Source: Mesorhizobium sp. Pch-S (GTDB taxonomy: Bacteria; Pseudomonadota; Alphaproteobacteria; Rhizobiales; Rhizobiaceae). Taken from it: 64,000 nt of DNA. The notes under the pieces were generated by a model. It was not told the DNA's origin. It worked only from the letters and a program-made list of their open reading frames with translations, and ran no database searches. Below are positions 53,191 through 61,470 of the stretch, piece by piece (position 1 is the first letter of the stretch; each line of letters opens with the position of its first letter). Position numbers and translations under genes: made by a program. Location of the stretch: contig NZ_CP029562.1 in the NCBI RefSeq assembly GCF_004136315.1, positions 4,363,501 to 4,427,500 on the forward strand, read 5' to 3'.

Positions 53191-54144
53191 TCAGCCGGTT
53201 CTTGGCACCGGCGTCACCGCGATGCGGCTGATGCCGGTGCGGCGCAGCACGGTGCAGACCGTCTCGCGGCCGATGCGCTCGGCATCGAGCATCCGGACCA
53301 GATCATCAACGCCGGTCACCGGCCGCCCGTCGATCGCGGCGATGATATCGCCTTCCTTCAGGCCGGCCTTTGCTGCGGGGCCGCCGGGCTCGATGCTGCG
53401 CAGCCGCACTGCCGTGCTGCTGGTGACCTGCGAAAGCAGGGCTGCCCGACGCGGCAGGTTGGTCGTGTCGGCGGAAATGCCGATGAAGGCGCGGCGTACG
53501 CGGCCGAAGCGGATGATTTCGGCGATGACAAAATTGGCGGTGTTGGAAGCGACCGCGAAGGCGATGCCTTGCGCGCCGGGGATCATGGCGGTGTTGACGC
53601 CGATGACTTCGCCAGCGGAGGATACAAGTGGACCGCCGGAATTGCCGGGATTGAGCGCCGCGTCGGTCTGGATGACGTCATCGATCAGGCGCCCAGTTGT
53701 GGCACGCATGGAACGACCGAGCGCCGAGACGACACCGGTGGTGACCGTCCACTCGAACCCCAGCGGGTTGCCGATGGCGATCGCGATCTGGCCGCGCCTG
53801 AGCCGTTTGGAGTCGCCGAGCGGTGCGACATTGGCGAAAGAGCCACCAGCGCGCACCAGCGCGATGTCGGTGTCCGGGTCGGCACCGAGCACACGTCCTT
53901 CATCGACCGTGCCGTCGGGCATGGCGACACGCACCGCTCGCGCATCGCCGACAACGTGGAAATTGGTGACGATCAAGCCGTCCGGCGAAATGACGAAACC
54001 CGAACCGTGCCCCGCGCGCCCACCAATCCGCTCGATGCGGCAGACAGCGGGGCCGATGCGGTCGACGGCGTCGGCGACCGTGGTGGAATAGGCATCAAGC
54101 AGGGTGTCGTCCCGCGGAGCAGGATCGAGAGCTGGCAGCGCCAT
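53191..54144 (-). CDS. HtrA/DegP-type serine protease with PDZ domain, no signal peptide
   Basis: 317 residues from MALPALDPAPRDDTLL. Catalytic triad: His in IVTNFHVVGDARAV (about 62-75), Asp in GADPDTDIALVRA (about 86-98), Ser in NPGNSGGPLVSSAGEVIGVNT (about 164-184). PDZ domain from about 225 (IEPGGPAAKAGLKEGDIIAAIDGRPV). Unlike DegP it lacks a signal peptide or N-terminal helix from either start, so it is probably cytoplasmic. Divergent from a catalytically dead relative about 170 bases away. Confidence 0.87.
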   Translation of the reverse strand: MALPALDPAPRDDTLLDAYSTTVADAVDRIGPAVCRIERIGGRAGHGSGFVISPDGLIVTNFHVVGDARAVRVAMPDGTVDEGRVLGADPDTDIALVRAGGSFANVAPLGDSKRLRRGQIAIAIGNPLGFEWTVTTGVVSALGRSMRATTGRLIDDVIQTDAALNPGNSGGPLVSSAGEVIGVNTAMIPGAQGIAFAVASNTANFVIAEIIRFGRVRRAFIGISADTTNLPRRAALLSQVTSSTAVRLRSIEPGGPAAKAGLKEGDIIAAIDGRPVTGVDDLVRMLDAERIGRETVCTVLRRTGISRIAVTPVPRTG

Positions 54145-54312
54145 GGCAGGCTTCCCATGTGAAAACGCGGATCGATGCCTATATGTGCGGAGCAACGGCT
54201 TTCACCGCGACCTGACCAGATGGCCAGCAGCCGCTCTTCCTAGCCGTCAGGCGAGTATCATTGCCGGTGCGAGCCAGCGATATCTGGGGAACCAACAATC
54301 CCGGAGGTCATC

Positions 54313-55182
54313 ATGAGCGACTTCAATCTTGGCGCCTTCTCGGACGCCGTCGCCGATATCGCGGAAGGCGCGGCAGCTGCCGTCGCCAGTCTCAACGCGC
54401 ACCATGGCCGCACCACCTCAGCCTTCCACTGGGGCGCCGGCTATTTCGTTGCCGCCGAGGAGGTTCTGGATGCCGACGATGAAATCGAATTGACGCTCGG
54501 CTCTGGTGAACGTGCCAAGGCGACGCTCGCCGGCCGCGATCCCTCGACGGGCGTGGTCTTGCTGAAGACCGAACGAACTGGTCTGCCGGTGCTGACACAA
54601 GCGGCAGCCCTGCGCCCCGGCAATGTCGCGATTGCGCTCGGCAACAGCGATGGCGCGGCTCTTGCGGTGCTTGGAACGGTCGGTGAGGTGGGGCCTGCCT
54701 GGCGTTCCATGCGTGGCGGTACGATCGACCGTCGCATCAACCTCGCGGTCGGTGCTGGCAGCCGTTTCGAAGGCGGCCCTGTGCTGGATGCCAGAGGCGG
54801 GCTGATCGGCATGCTTCTGTTCGGACCACGCCGCCGCGCGCTGGTCATCCCGTTCGAGACGATCGAGCGCACGGTGGCTGTGCTTAAGGAAAAAGGGCAT
54901 GTCGTGCGCGGTTATCTGGGCGCGGCCCTGCATCCCGCGCGTGACGGCGACACCATCGGCGCCATGGTGATGGGATTGGACGGCAGCGGTCCGGCCAAGG
55001 CTGCCGGCCTGCATGTCGGCGACATCGTCGTGGCCTGGAACGGCGAACCGGTGGGAGGGCCTCGCGACCTGATGCGCAGGCTGGGGCCGGACAGTGCAGG
55101 CAGGGAAGTCAAGCTCGGCATCCTGCGCGGTGGCAGCCGCAACGAGGTTGCCGTGACGATCGGTGAAAAGCCGCTGAACTGA
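54313..55182 (+). CDS. HtrA-like pseudoprotease with PDZ domain (triad lost)
   Basis: 289 residues, same two-domain plan as the divergent protease. At the His site it reads WGAGYFVAAEEVLDADDE (no His), at the Asp site RDPSTGVVLLKTERTG (Gly for Asp), and at the Ser site GSRFEGGPVLDARGGLIGM (Glu for Ser). The PDZ part is intact: GSGPAKAAGLHVGDIVVAWNGEPVGGPRDLMRRL. So it keeps substrate- or peptide-binding ability without catalysis and may guide or inhibit the active protease. 8 bases before the LuxR-type gene, therefore one operon. Confidence 0.83.
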   Translation: MSDFNLGAFSDAVADIAEGAAAAVASLNAHHGRTTSAFHWGAGYFVAAEEVLDADDEIELTLGSGERAKATLAGRDPSTGVVLLKTERTGLPVLTQAAALRPGNVAIALGNSDGAALAVLGTVGEVGPAWRSMRGGTIDRRINLAVGAGSRFEGGPVLDARGGLIGMLLFGPRRRALVIPFETIERTVAVLKEKGHVVRGYLGAALHPARDGDTIGAMVMGLDGSGPAKAAGLHVGDIVVAWNGEPVGGPRDLMRRLGPDSAGREVKLGILRGGSRNEVAVTIGEKPLN

Positions 55183-55190
55183 GAGGATCG

Positions 55191-55775
55191 ATGGCAGACA
55201 GGCGACTGACAGTGCTGATCGCGCTCGGCGATGCCGGGCGGGCCGAACGGCTGTCTGCGTCGCTGGCCGCGGGAGAGGAGTTCGCGCCTGTTGCGGCTGG
55301 CAGCGGGTCAGGCGTCGATGTGGCTATCGTCGACAATGCCGGCCTTCAGCTGGATGCGCCGCTGGTGCTCCTGTCGTCTCGTCCCGTCGCCGCCGTCAAC
55401 GGCAATGCGGGCCGCGTCTTCGCCGTCCTGCCGCCGAATGCCGAGCACGGGCTGATCGCTGCCGCGGCGCGACTGGCGGCGGCCGGATACCACGCCGTGC
55501 GCGATGAAGAGGCCCTGGATGCCGGCTTCCCGGCCGAGACAGGCGATCATCATGGCGAACACGAGATCCTGGCGCGGCCGTCGCTGTCGCCGCGCGAGGC
55601 GGAGGTGCTGGCCCTGCTTGCCGAGGGCGCGCCCAACAAGGTGATTGCCCGCCGGCTCGACATTTCCGTGCATACCGCCAAGTTCCATGTCGCGGCGATC
55701 CTGACCAAGCTTGGAGCAGCCAATCGCACCGACGCGATCGCGATTGCGATGCGGCAGGGCCTGGTGCTGGTCTAG
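55191..55775 (+). CDS. LuxR/NarL-type regulator with degenerate receiver-like domain
   Basis: 194 residues. C-terminal helix-turn-helix (about 128-190): SLSPREAEVLALLAEGAPNKVIARRLDISVHTAKFHVAAILTKLGAANRTDA, canonical. The N-terminal about 110 residues have the alternating strand pattern of a receiver (LTVLIALGDAGRAERLSASL, VDVAIVDNAGLQLDAPLVLLSSRPV) but no clear phosphoacceptor Asp cluster or switch Lys, so it may be phosphorylation-independent. Co-transcribed with the pseudoprotease. The stop codon is part of a mosaic repeat. Confidence 0.82.
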   Translation: MADRRLTVLIALGDAGRAERLSASLAAGEEFAPVAAGSGSGVDVAIVDNAGLQLDAPLVLLSSRPVAAVNGNAGRVFAVLPPNAEHGLIAAAARLAAAGYHAVRDEEALDAGFPAETGDHHGEHEILARPSLSPREAEVLALLAEGAPNKVIARRLDISVHTAKFHVAAILTKLGAANRTDAIAIAMRQGLVLV

Positions 55776-55879
55776 AGCAATTCCAGCAAAAGTGCGTAGC
55801 GCTTTTGCGTCCGGAAATTGCGTCAAAACAAGAAGATAGAGCATTGCCGGCGATTCTGTTTTCGCCAGAAATGCTCTAG
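55773..55879 (+). repeat. Mosaic palindromic repeat copy
   Basis: TAGAGCAATTCCAGCAAAAG, then GCGTCCGGAAATTGCGTC, then AGAGCATTGCC...GAAATGCTCTAG. The opening TAG is the stop of the LuxR-type gene. Confidence 0.75.
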
Positions 55880-55972
55880 TCTCCCCAGCGTTATCATCGT
55901 CAAAGGCGCTCGCATCTTGCATCCCTGTCCCGGTCGGGCAAGGATCGGTCATTGCTGCAGGGAGGCCGATGC

Positions 55973-56839
55973 ATGTCGCTCAAGGGAAAAACACTGTTCA
56001 TCTCCGGCGGGTCGCGCGGCATCGGGCTGGCGATCGCCTTGCGCGCCGCCCGCGATGGCGCCAATGTCACCATCGCCGCCAAGACCGACACGCCGCATCC
56101 CAAGTTGCCCGGTACCATTCACACGGCCGTCGAAGAGATCGAAAAGGCTGGTGGCCGAGGGCTCCCGGTGCTGTGCGACATCCGCGAGGAAACACAGGTC
56201 GCGGAAGCCGTGGCAAGGACCGTCGAGCGTTTCGGTGGCATCGACATCTGCGTCAACAATGCCAGTGCCATCCAGCTCACCGGCACGCTCGAAACCGACA
56301 TGAAACGCTACGATCTGATGCATCAGATCAACACGCGCGGTACGTTTCTCGTTTCCAAAATGTGCATTCCGCACCTGAAGTTAGCGTCAAACCCTCATAT
56401 TTTGAATCTGGCGCCGCCGCTCGACATGAAAGCCAAGTGGTTCAAGGGCCATGTCGCCTACACGATGGCGAAGTTCGGCATGTCGATGTGCACGCTGGGC
56501 ATGAGTGCGGAATTCGCCCCGGCGGGGATCGCAGTCAATTCGCTGTGGCCGTTGACGGCGATCGACACCGCGGCGGTACGCAATCTGCTCGGTGGCGAAA
56601 CGGTCGCGGCGATGAGCCGTTCGCCCGAGATCATGGCAGATGCGGCACATGCAATCCTGACGCGCTCGTCGCGCGAGGCGACCGGCAATTTCTACATCGA
56701 TGAGGAAGTGCTGCGCGCTGAAGGTGTCAGCGATTTCTCGAAATACGCGCCGGGAGCAAAGGGGCCTCTGGCCGGAGACTTCTTTGTGCCGGATGAGGTG
56801 TTTGCGCGCTCGGAAACCAAGGTGACCGGGCTGTTTTAG
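55973..56839 (+). CDS. Short-chain dehydrogenase/reductase, HSDL2-like
   Basis: 288 residues; GGGAGG precedes ATG. NAD(P) motif LFISGGSRGIGLAIALRAARDG (about 8-29). Then DICVNNASAIQLTGTLETDMKRYDLM, where NNAS replaces NNAG, and active site YTMAKFGMSM (YxxxK, about 163-172). FYIDEEVLRAEGVSDFSKYAPGAKG at the C terminus is typical of the HSDL2/SDR branch without an SCP2 domain. Probably oxidises a hydroxyacyl or sterol-like substrate. Single gene. Confidence 0.87.
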   Translation: MSLKGKTLFISGGSRGIGLAIALRAARDGANVTIAAKTDTPHPKLPGTIHTAVEEIEKAGGRGLPVLCDIREETQVAEAVARTVERFGGIDICVNNASAIQLTGTLETDMKRYDLMHQINTRGTFLVSKMCIPHLKLASNPHILNLAPPLDMKAKWFKGHVAYTMAKFGMSMCTLGMSAEFAPAGIAVNSLWPLTAIDTAAVRNLLGGETVAAMSRSPEIMADAAHAILTRSSREATGNFYIDEEVLRAEGVSDFSKYAPGAKGPLAGDFFVPDEVFARSETKVTGLF

Positions 56840-56861
56840 AACCGATCGGCGAACGCCAGGA

Positions 56862-57383
56862 TCAGTCGGGCGAACGGCTTTTGTCGTCTTTTCCGTGCCC
56901 CATCAGACGATCGATATAAGCCAGCATCAGCGCGGAAAGCACGAAGGTGAGGTGGATAATGGTCAGCCACATCAACTGGTCGGTGGAGTAGGACGAGGAG
57001 TTCAGGAACACCTGCAGCAGGTGGATCGACGAGATCGCCACGATGGTCGAGGCGACCTTCACCTTCAGCGAACCGACATCGATCGTGCCCAGCCAGTGCA
57101 CCTTGCCCTCATGCTCGTCGAAACGGCTGACGAAGTTCTCGTAGCCGGAGATGATGACCATGACGACGAGCGATGCGACGAGGGCGGCATCGATGAGGCC
57201 GAGGATTTTCAGGATCGTGTCGGTGTCGCCCAGCACCATGACGGTGCTCACGAATTCGTAGAGTTTCTTGCCGAAGGAAAGCGCATAGATGGCAAGCGCC
57301 AGGCCCAGCCCGAGATAGAACACCACCAGAAGCCAGCGCGAGGCCAGGATGATGGATTCGATGGCGAGTTCGAGGCGTTTCAT
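56862..57383 (-). CDS. YqhA/UPF0114 family membrane protein
   Basis: 173 residues from MKRLELAIESIILASRWLLV (57383). Four membrane helices at about 8-30, 53-76, 108-127 and 138-157. ESIILASRWLLVVFYLGLGLALAIYALSF opens the TIGR00645/YqhA family, and GYENFVSRFDEHEGKVHWLGTIDVGSLKVKVA is its central block. Function unknown. The ORF extends upstream into a mosaic repeat but with no family similarity there. Confidence 0.87.
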   Translation of the reverse strand: MKRLELAIESIILASRWLLVVFYLGLGLALAIYALSFGKKLYEFVSTVMVLGDTDTILKILGLIDAALVASLVVMVIISGYENFVSRFDEHEGKVHWLGTIDVGSLKVKVASTIVAISSIHLLQVFLNSSSYSTDQLMWLTIIHLTFVLSALMLAYIDRLMGHGKDDKSRSPD

Positions 57384-57418
57384 AAAATGCGTCCGTGCTT
57401 CCAGTCGGCGTCGTCTTG

Positions 57419-57516
57419 TAGAGCAATTCGAGCAAAAGTGTGTAGCGGTTTTGCATCCGGAATTGCGCGGAAGCAAAAGTCAGGGTGTGTCCGCTTTTCC
57501 AAGAAAACGGCAACGT
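57419..57516 (+). repeat. Mosaic palindromic repeat, diverged copy
   Basis: TAGAGCAATTCGAGCAAAAG, GGTTTTGCATCCGGAATTGCGC and GTCCGCTTTTCCAAGAAAACGG in family order, with the last module decayed. It begins 36 bases upstream of the YqhA-type start and may influence its leader. Confidence 0.6.
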
Positions 57517-57630
57517 CCTGGCGGGTGGTGCGTCCTGGCAGGACACGAATGCGCCAAGCCGGATCCGTTGATTCCGATTGATCCTAACAAAAGACCCGGT
57601 CGGTGGAGTAAGCCGGCCGGGCCTCTTGAC

Positions 57631-57649
57631 GTCCCGTTCAGGACGGGAC
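57631..57649. other. Short hairpin in a gene-free stretch
   Basis: GTCCCGT and ACGGGAC (57631-57637, 57643-57649) with a 5-base loop. The 486 bases from 57384 to 57869 contain no gene; they consist mainly of this hairpin and three mosaic-repeat copies. Confidence 0.5.
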
Positions 57650-57704
57650 GGGGCAGGGAACCCTGTTAATATCTGGGACTCCCATTGTGGCGAATCAATG
57701 CCGC

Positions 57705-57860
57705 AGAGCAATTCCAGGAAAAGTGCGTAGCGGTTTTTCGTCCGGAATTGCGTGAGGCAACAGGTCAAGCAATTCCAGGAAAAGTGCGTTGGTTCTCCGT
57801 CCGCAATTGCTTCGGACAGAAAGCTGGAGCGGTTCACAGAAACGGTGAACCGCTCCAGCG
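57705..57860 (+). repeat. Two mosaic repeats in tandem, second with a perfect palindrome end
   Basis: Two left modules (GAGCAATTCCAGGAAAAG at 57706 and AAGCAATTCCAGGAAAAG at 57768) follow each other about 62 bases apart, with a single right palindrome at the end. Such tandem placement suggests insertion of one copy into another. Confidence 0.7.
57823..57859. terminator. 15-bp perfect hairpin after the OmpA-family gene
   Basis: GCTGGAGCGGTTCAC and GTGAACCGCTCCAGC (57823-57837, 57845-57859) with a 7-base loop; it is the right end of the mosaic repeat. On the minus strand it lies 10 bases after the OmpA-family stop, so it could serve as its terminator, although no T-run follows. Confidence 0.55.
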
Positions 57861-57869
57861 GCTAGGCGC

Positions 57870-58907
57870 CTACTTTGCGCTGGCGACCGGCGCTACCAGC
57901 GGCGTGATGCGGCGGATGGCGACGCGCCGGTTCTCGCGTTCCGGCTTCTGCGTTTTCACCTTGAGGTAGCGCTCGCCGTAACCCTGTGTGCTCAGGTTTT
58001 CCGGCGGGACGTCGAAGACACTGCTCAGAGCGTTGGCGACGGCCTCGGCGCGGCGGTCGGACAGCGCCAGGTTGGCGACGTCCGAACCGACGGCATCGGT
58101 GTGGCCCTCGATCAGGAAGGTCTCGGCCGGATTCTTGGCCAGCAGCTTCTGCATGGCCTCGGCCACGCCTTGCAGCTTCTCGACCTCGCTTTCGGGAATG
58201 GTTGCCGAACCGAACTCGAAGTTCAGCGTGTCGAGATCGATGCGGCGGGCGATGTCGCGGACGCGTGCCGAGCGCTTGACCTCGTCGATCGAATAGAGAC
58301 GCTTGACCTTTTCCACCGGCGGACGCTCCAGGAAGACATAGTAGTCGTCGGGGCTTTGGACGTACTCCGACTCCAGGATGTATTCCCGGCGCGGAATATC
58401 GATGTAGATCGGCGGCAGCTCATCGCCGGGGTCGCGCCATTCGCTGATATCTTCGTAATAACGCTCGTCGACATAGCTCAGCACATATTCGCGCCCGTCC
58501 GGCGTGATGCGCGACCGCCTGATGATATCGCCATTGCGGTTGCGGATGGTGATGATCTGGTTGCCATTGTCGCGCACGATCGTCTCGCGGGTGCGGCCGC
58601 GCGGCAGGTCCTCGTAATAGACGTCCTGGGCGTCACGGGTGATGCGGGGACGGTCGTTGCTTTCGACGATGATCTGGTTGTTGAACTGGATGATCGTGCG
58701 ATCGCCGTAGTTCTTGACGATATCGGCCCCTTCCGGACGCGGGCGCCGGCGTATGTCGAAATCCGGTGCGCGTTCGAGCCGCGTGCCTTTCTCCTCCGTC
58801 ACCGGAGCGATTTTCTCCGGCTGTATCGTCACCTGAGCCGCCTTGTCGTCCTTGGGTGGCGGCACCTTTTCCGTCGGCTGCTGAACCGGCTGGGCAGGCT
58901 GTGTCAC
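57870..58907 (-). CDS. OmpA-family protein, C-terminal part (separated by a frameshift)
   Basis: 345 codons from the GTG at 58907, which overlaps the stop of the upstream frame. Content: a Pro/Gln linker, then a conserved middle domain (GADIVKNYGDRTIIQFNNQIIVESNDRPRI, YYEDLPRGRTRETIVRDNGNQIITIRNRNGDIIRRSRI) seen in rhizobial OmpA proteins. The OmpA domain is at about 230-340: FEFGSATIPESEVEKLQGVAEAM, FLIEGHTDAVGSDVANLALSDRRAEAV, YGERYLKVKTQKPERENRRVAI. It has no signal peptide of its own, so it must be the continuation of the 58904-60160 frame to be exported. Confidence 0.75.
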   Translation of the reverse strand: MTQPAQPVQQPTEKVPPPKDDKAAQVTIQPEKIAPVTEEKGTRLERAPDFDIRRRPRPEGADIVKNYGDRTIIQFNNQIIVESNDRPRITRDAQDVYYEDLPRGRTRETIVRDNGNQIITIRNRNGDIIRRSRITPDGREYVLSYVDERYYEDISEWRDPGDELPPIYIDIPRREYILESEYVQSPDDYYVFLERPPVEKVKRLYSIDEVKRSARVRDIARRIDLDTLNFEFGSATIPESEVEKLQGVAEAMQKLLAKNPAETFLIEGHTDAVGSDVANLALSDRRAEAVANALSSVFDVPPENLSTQGYGERYLKVKTQKPERENRRVAIRRITPLVAPVASAK

Positions 58908-60160
58908 CGGCTGCCCGGCAGGCTGGCCAGGCTGTTGCGGCTGGGTGCTGCCACCCTTCTGGCCCCGACCGCAGGTTGGGTTTCCTTCTGGCTGTCGAAG
59001 ATCGGCGCGGCATTGGGATCGGCCGGCGCTCCGGTCGTCTGTCCGGCTGGCTTCTGCTCTCCGGTCGCCGGTTGCTGGACACCTTCGGCTGGTGCCGGTT
59101 GTTGTCCACCCTGCGCCGGCTGGGTCGGCTCGCCGGGTTTTGGCTGTTCGCCGGGCTGCTCGGCAGGCTTGGTTGCCGTGCCGCCTTGATCAGTCGGGTT
59201 CTCGCCGGTCGTTGGCTTTTCGCCCTCCTTGGCAGGCTCTGCGGGCTTGGGTTGCTCGGCCGCCGGCTTCTCACCACCCTGGGCCGGCTGTTCGGCCGGT
59301 TTGGCAGCAGGCTGTTCGGCTGGCTTGTCCGTCGGTTTTGCTGCCGGCTCAGCCGGTTTTTCGTCGGGTTTCGCTTGTGTCGGCTCTTCCGCTGGCTTGG
59401 CTGCGGGCTCTTCCTTGACTGGCTTGTTTTCGGCCGGCTTCTGCTCCTGCTCAGCAGGTTTCTGCTCGGGTTTGGCGTCCGGCGCCTTTTCGAGAGGCGC
59501 CGGCTGCTCGGCCGCGGGTTCAACCTGCTCCTTCCTGGGCTTCTTGCGCGGCTGCTCCGGCTCGGCGGCTGGGGCTTCCTGCTGCGCGGGAGCAGCTTCG
59601 GCGGGCGCGGGCTGCTCTGCCGGTGCCGGCTCAGCCTGTTCCTCGCTCTGCTTGCGCTTCTTGCGCGGCTGTTCCGGTTCGGCGGCAGGCGCTTCCTGCT
59701 GGACGGGGGCAGCTTCCGCTGGTGCCGGCTGCTCTGCCGGCGCCGGCTCGGCCTGTTCCTCGCTCTGCTTGCGTTTCTTGCGCGGCTGTTCAGGCTCGGC
59801 AGGTGGTTCTGCCGCCGGTTCCTGCTGTGCCTGTATCGGTGTCGGTTCCGGAGCCGGCGCGGGTTCGGGCGCCGCAACGGGTTCAGGTGCGGCAACCGGC
59901 TCTGGCTGCGGAGCAGGAGCCTGTTCGACAACCGGTGCGGGTTCGGGGGCCACAGCGGGTTCAGGTTGCGGCTCCGGCGCAGCCTGTTCTACCGGTGGCT
60001 GGCCGCTTTCGGCCGAGCCGTCACCTTCGGCCTGCGCAAGGATCAGCGGGGAAGGCACGCTTGCTGCCGGGTCGTTCTTGATTGGCAGGGCAGCAAGTGG
60101 CGTCGAAGCCATCAGCAGGCCGAGAGCGGTTCCGGTCAGAATCCGTTGTTGGCGTTTCAT
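58904..60160 (-). CDS. OmpA-family protein, N-terminal part with repeat-rich Pro/Ala/Glu region
   Basis: 418 codons. Signal peptide about 1-24 (TGTALGLLMASTPLAALP), then 370 residues rich in Pro, Ala, Glu and Lys. These include two and a half tandem 39-residue units (EPEQPRKKRKQSEEQAEPAP...) at about residues 120-210, and later EKPAE/AKPAEQP repeats like a wall-spanning spacer. The frame ends in a nonsense tail, GARRVAAPSRNSLASLPGSR. Adding one G to the G-run at 58963-58966 (read on the minus strand) joins it to GGSTQPQQPGQPAG and the OmpA domain downstream. The intact gene would span 57870-60160, about 760 residues. Confidence 0.75.
   Translation of the reverse strand: MKRQQRILTGTALGLLMASTPLAALPIKNDPAASVPSPLILAQAEGDGSAESGQPPVEQAAPEPQPEPAVAPEPAPVVEQAPAPQPEPVAAPEPVAAPEPAPAPEPTPIQAQQEPAAEPPAEPEQPRKKRKQSEEQAEPAPAEQPAPAEAAPVQQEAPAAEPEQPRKKRKQSEEQAEPAPAEQPAPAEAAPAQQEAPAAEPEQPRKKPRKEQVEPAAEQPAPLEKAPDAKPEQKPAEQEQKPAENKPVKEEPAAKPAEEPTQAKPDEKPAEPAAKPTDKPAEQPAAKPAEQPAQGGEKPAAEQPKPAEPAKEGEKPTTGENPTDQGGTATKPAEQPGEQPKPGEPTQPAQGGQQPAPAEGVQQPATGEQKPAGQTTGAPADPNAAPIFDSQKETQPAVGARRVAAPSRNSLASLPGSR
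59541..59800. repeat. Tandem 117-bp coding repeat
   Basis: A 117-bp unit encoding EPEQPRKKRKQSEEQAEPAP and 19 further residues occurs twice in full and partly a third time, with the R/K-rich phrase recurring near 59541, 59658 and 59775. It lies inside the OmpA-family spacer region and is a coding repeat, not a CRISPR. Confidence 0.75.
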
Positions 60161-60318
60161 ATCGAATCTCCTGTGCAGGGACGCTGCCGAGGCCCGTAGG
60201 CGCGGTCGGTTCGACCGGCAAGAGCCGCAGCGGTGAGAGTAGGGGTATCGAACAGGCGTTTTGATGACACCGGCCGGAGACGCTTGACGTCGCGGCTGCG
60301 GCGCGCCACATGCGCCGG

Positions 60319-60768
60319 ATGGAAAGCGAACCCTTCTGGAAGGCCAAGACGCTGGAGGAGATGTCTCCCGCGGAATGGGAATCGCTGTGCGACGGTTGCG
60401 GCAAGTGCTGCCTGTCGAAGCTCGAGGACGAAGATACCGGCGAAATCTACTGGACGAGCGTCGCCTGTCGCCTGTTCGACGCCGGCACCTGCCGTTGCCA
60501 CGACTACACCAACCGTCTGGCCAAGGTGCCCGACTGCGTCGGCCTCACGCCGCAGAATGTCCGCACCATCAGCTGGCTGCCGTCGACCTGCGCCTATCGG
60601 CTCGTCGCTGAAGGGCATGATCTCTACTGGTGGCACCGCCTGCTCTCCGGCAGCGCGGAGACCGTGCACGAGGCAGGCATCTCGATGCGTGGCCGGGTAC
60701 GCGCCAGCGAGACGGATCTCGCTGAGCCTGAAGACTATTTCGACTATGTGCTCGACGAGGAGCCCTGA
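60319..60768 (+). CDS. YcgN/UPF0260 cysteine-cluster protein
   Basis: 149 residues from [23 protein letters not shown] at 60310 is possible. [44 protein letters not shown] (about 24-67) holds the dense cysteines of the YkgJ/YcgN type, thought to bind zinc or an Fe-S unit. [27 protein letters not shown] is the second family block. Function unknown. Confidence 0.88.
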   Translation: MESEPFWKAKTLEEMSPAEWESLCDGCGKCCLSKLEDEDTGEIYWTSVACRLFDAGTCRCHDYTNRLAKVPDCVGLTPQNVRTISWLPSTCAYRLVAEGHDLYWWHRLLSGSAETVHEAGISMRGRVRASETDLAEPEDYFDYVLDEEP

Positions 60769-60963
60769 AACAGGGCGAGCCGTCGAACAGGCATGCATGC
60801 GGCCACGCCGCCATTCCTTTTCCATGCCCGACTATGGTCATCAGCGAAATGAACCTCGCATGAACGAGCGGTTCCCGTTCGGTTCAGCCATGTCCCGCTA
60901 GGGTCACATCATCGCTTCGGCGAACAGGGTTCACAGCAAACAGGCTTCCACAAGGAGAAGATC

Positions 60964-61362
60964 ATGTTGACCAAGATCAAGGCTGCCGCACTTTCGGCTT
61001 TCGTCGCTTTTGGCGCTCTCGCTGCCGTTCCTGCCACCGCGCAGGCCGACGGCATCTATCTGAACCTCGGCAGCGGCGAGCCGCGCTTCGGCGTCTACGC
61101 CGGTGACCGCGACCAGCGCGACTGGCGCCGCGATCGCTGGGACCGCGAGCGGGGCTGGGATCGCCGCGATCGCGGCTGGGACCGTGATCGTCCCGGCTGC
61201 TCGCCGGAATGGGCACTGAACAAGGCCGAGCGCATGGGTATCTGGCGGGCTCGCATCGTCGACGTCAATCGTCGCGTGATCAAGGTCGCCGGCCGCCAGG
61301 ACGGCGAGCGCACCATGGTCGTATTCGGCCGTGAACGTGGCTGCCCGGTGCTTTACCGCTAA
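60964..61362 (+). CDS. Exported Arg/Asp-rich small protein
   Basis: 132 residues; AAGGAG precedes ATG. Signal peptide about 1-29 (AAALSAFVAFGALAAVPATAQA). Then DGIYLNLGSGEPRFGVYAG and a low-complexity run of DRDxRDWRRDRWDRERGWDRRD (about 48-74), followed by a small domain CSPEWALNKAERMGIWRARIVDVNRRVIKVAGR. Similar exported proteins occur widely in rhizobia, with unknown role. Ends at a strong terminator. Confidence 0.78.
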   Translation: MLTKIKAAALSAFVAFGALAAVPATAQADGIYLNLGSGEPRFGVYAGDRDQRDWRRDRWDRERGWDRRDRGWDRDRPGCSPEWALNKAERMGIWRARIVDVNRRVIKVAGRQDGERTMVVFGRERGCPVLYR

Positions 61363-61385
61363 GACGCTAGGCCGCAAGGTTCAAA

Positions 61386-61425
61386 AAGAAGGCCCCGGCG
61401 GAGCGATCCTCCGGGGCCTTCTTTT
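61386..61425 (+). terminator. Rho-independent terminator
   Basis: AAAGAAGGCCCCGG and CCGGGGCCTTCTTT arms with a GC-rich inner loop, then TT, 24 bases after the stop of the small exported protein. Confidence 0.87.
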
Positions 61426-61470
61426 TGTGACCCGACAGACGGGGTGCTCGGTACCCGGCACCCCGCTGCA

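Noticed and set aside
59541..59800. Regular repeats that could suggest a CRISPR array
   Set aside because: Units are 117 bases with no spacer variety, remain in frame and encode a protein repeat; no cas genes are near.
58766..60236. Long open frames on the plus strand across the OmpA-family gene
   Set aside because: They are shadows of the Pro/Ala/Glu repeats, giving Arg/Leu/Gly- or Ala/Gly/Ser-rich nonsense without a signal or domain.
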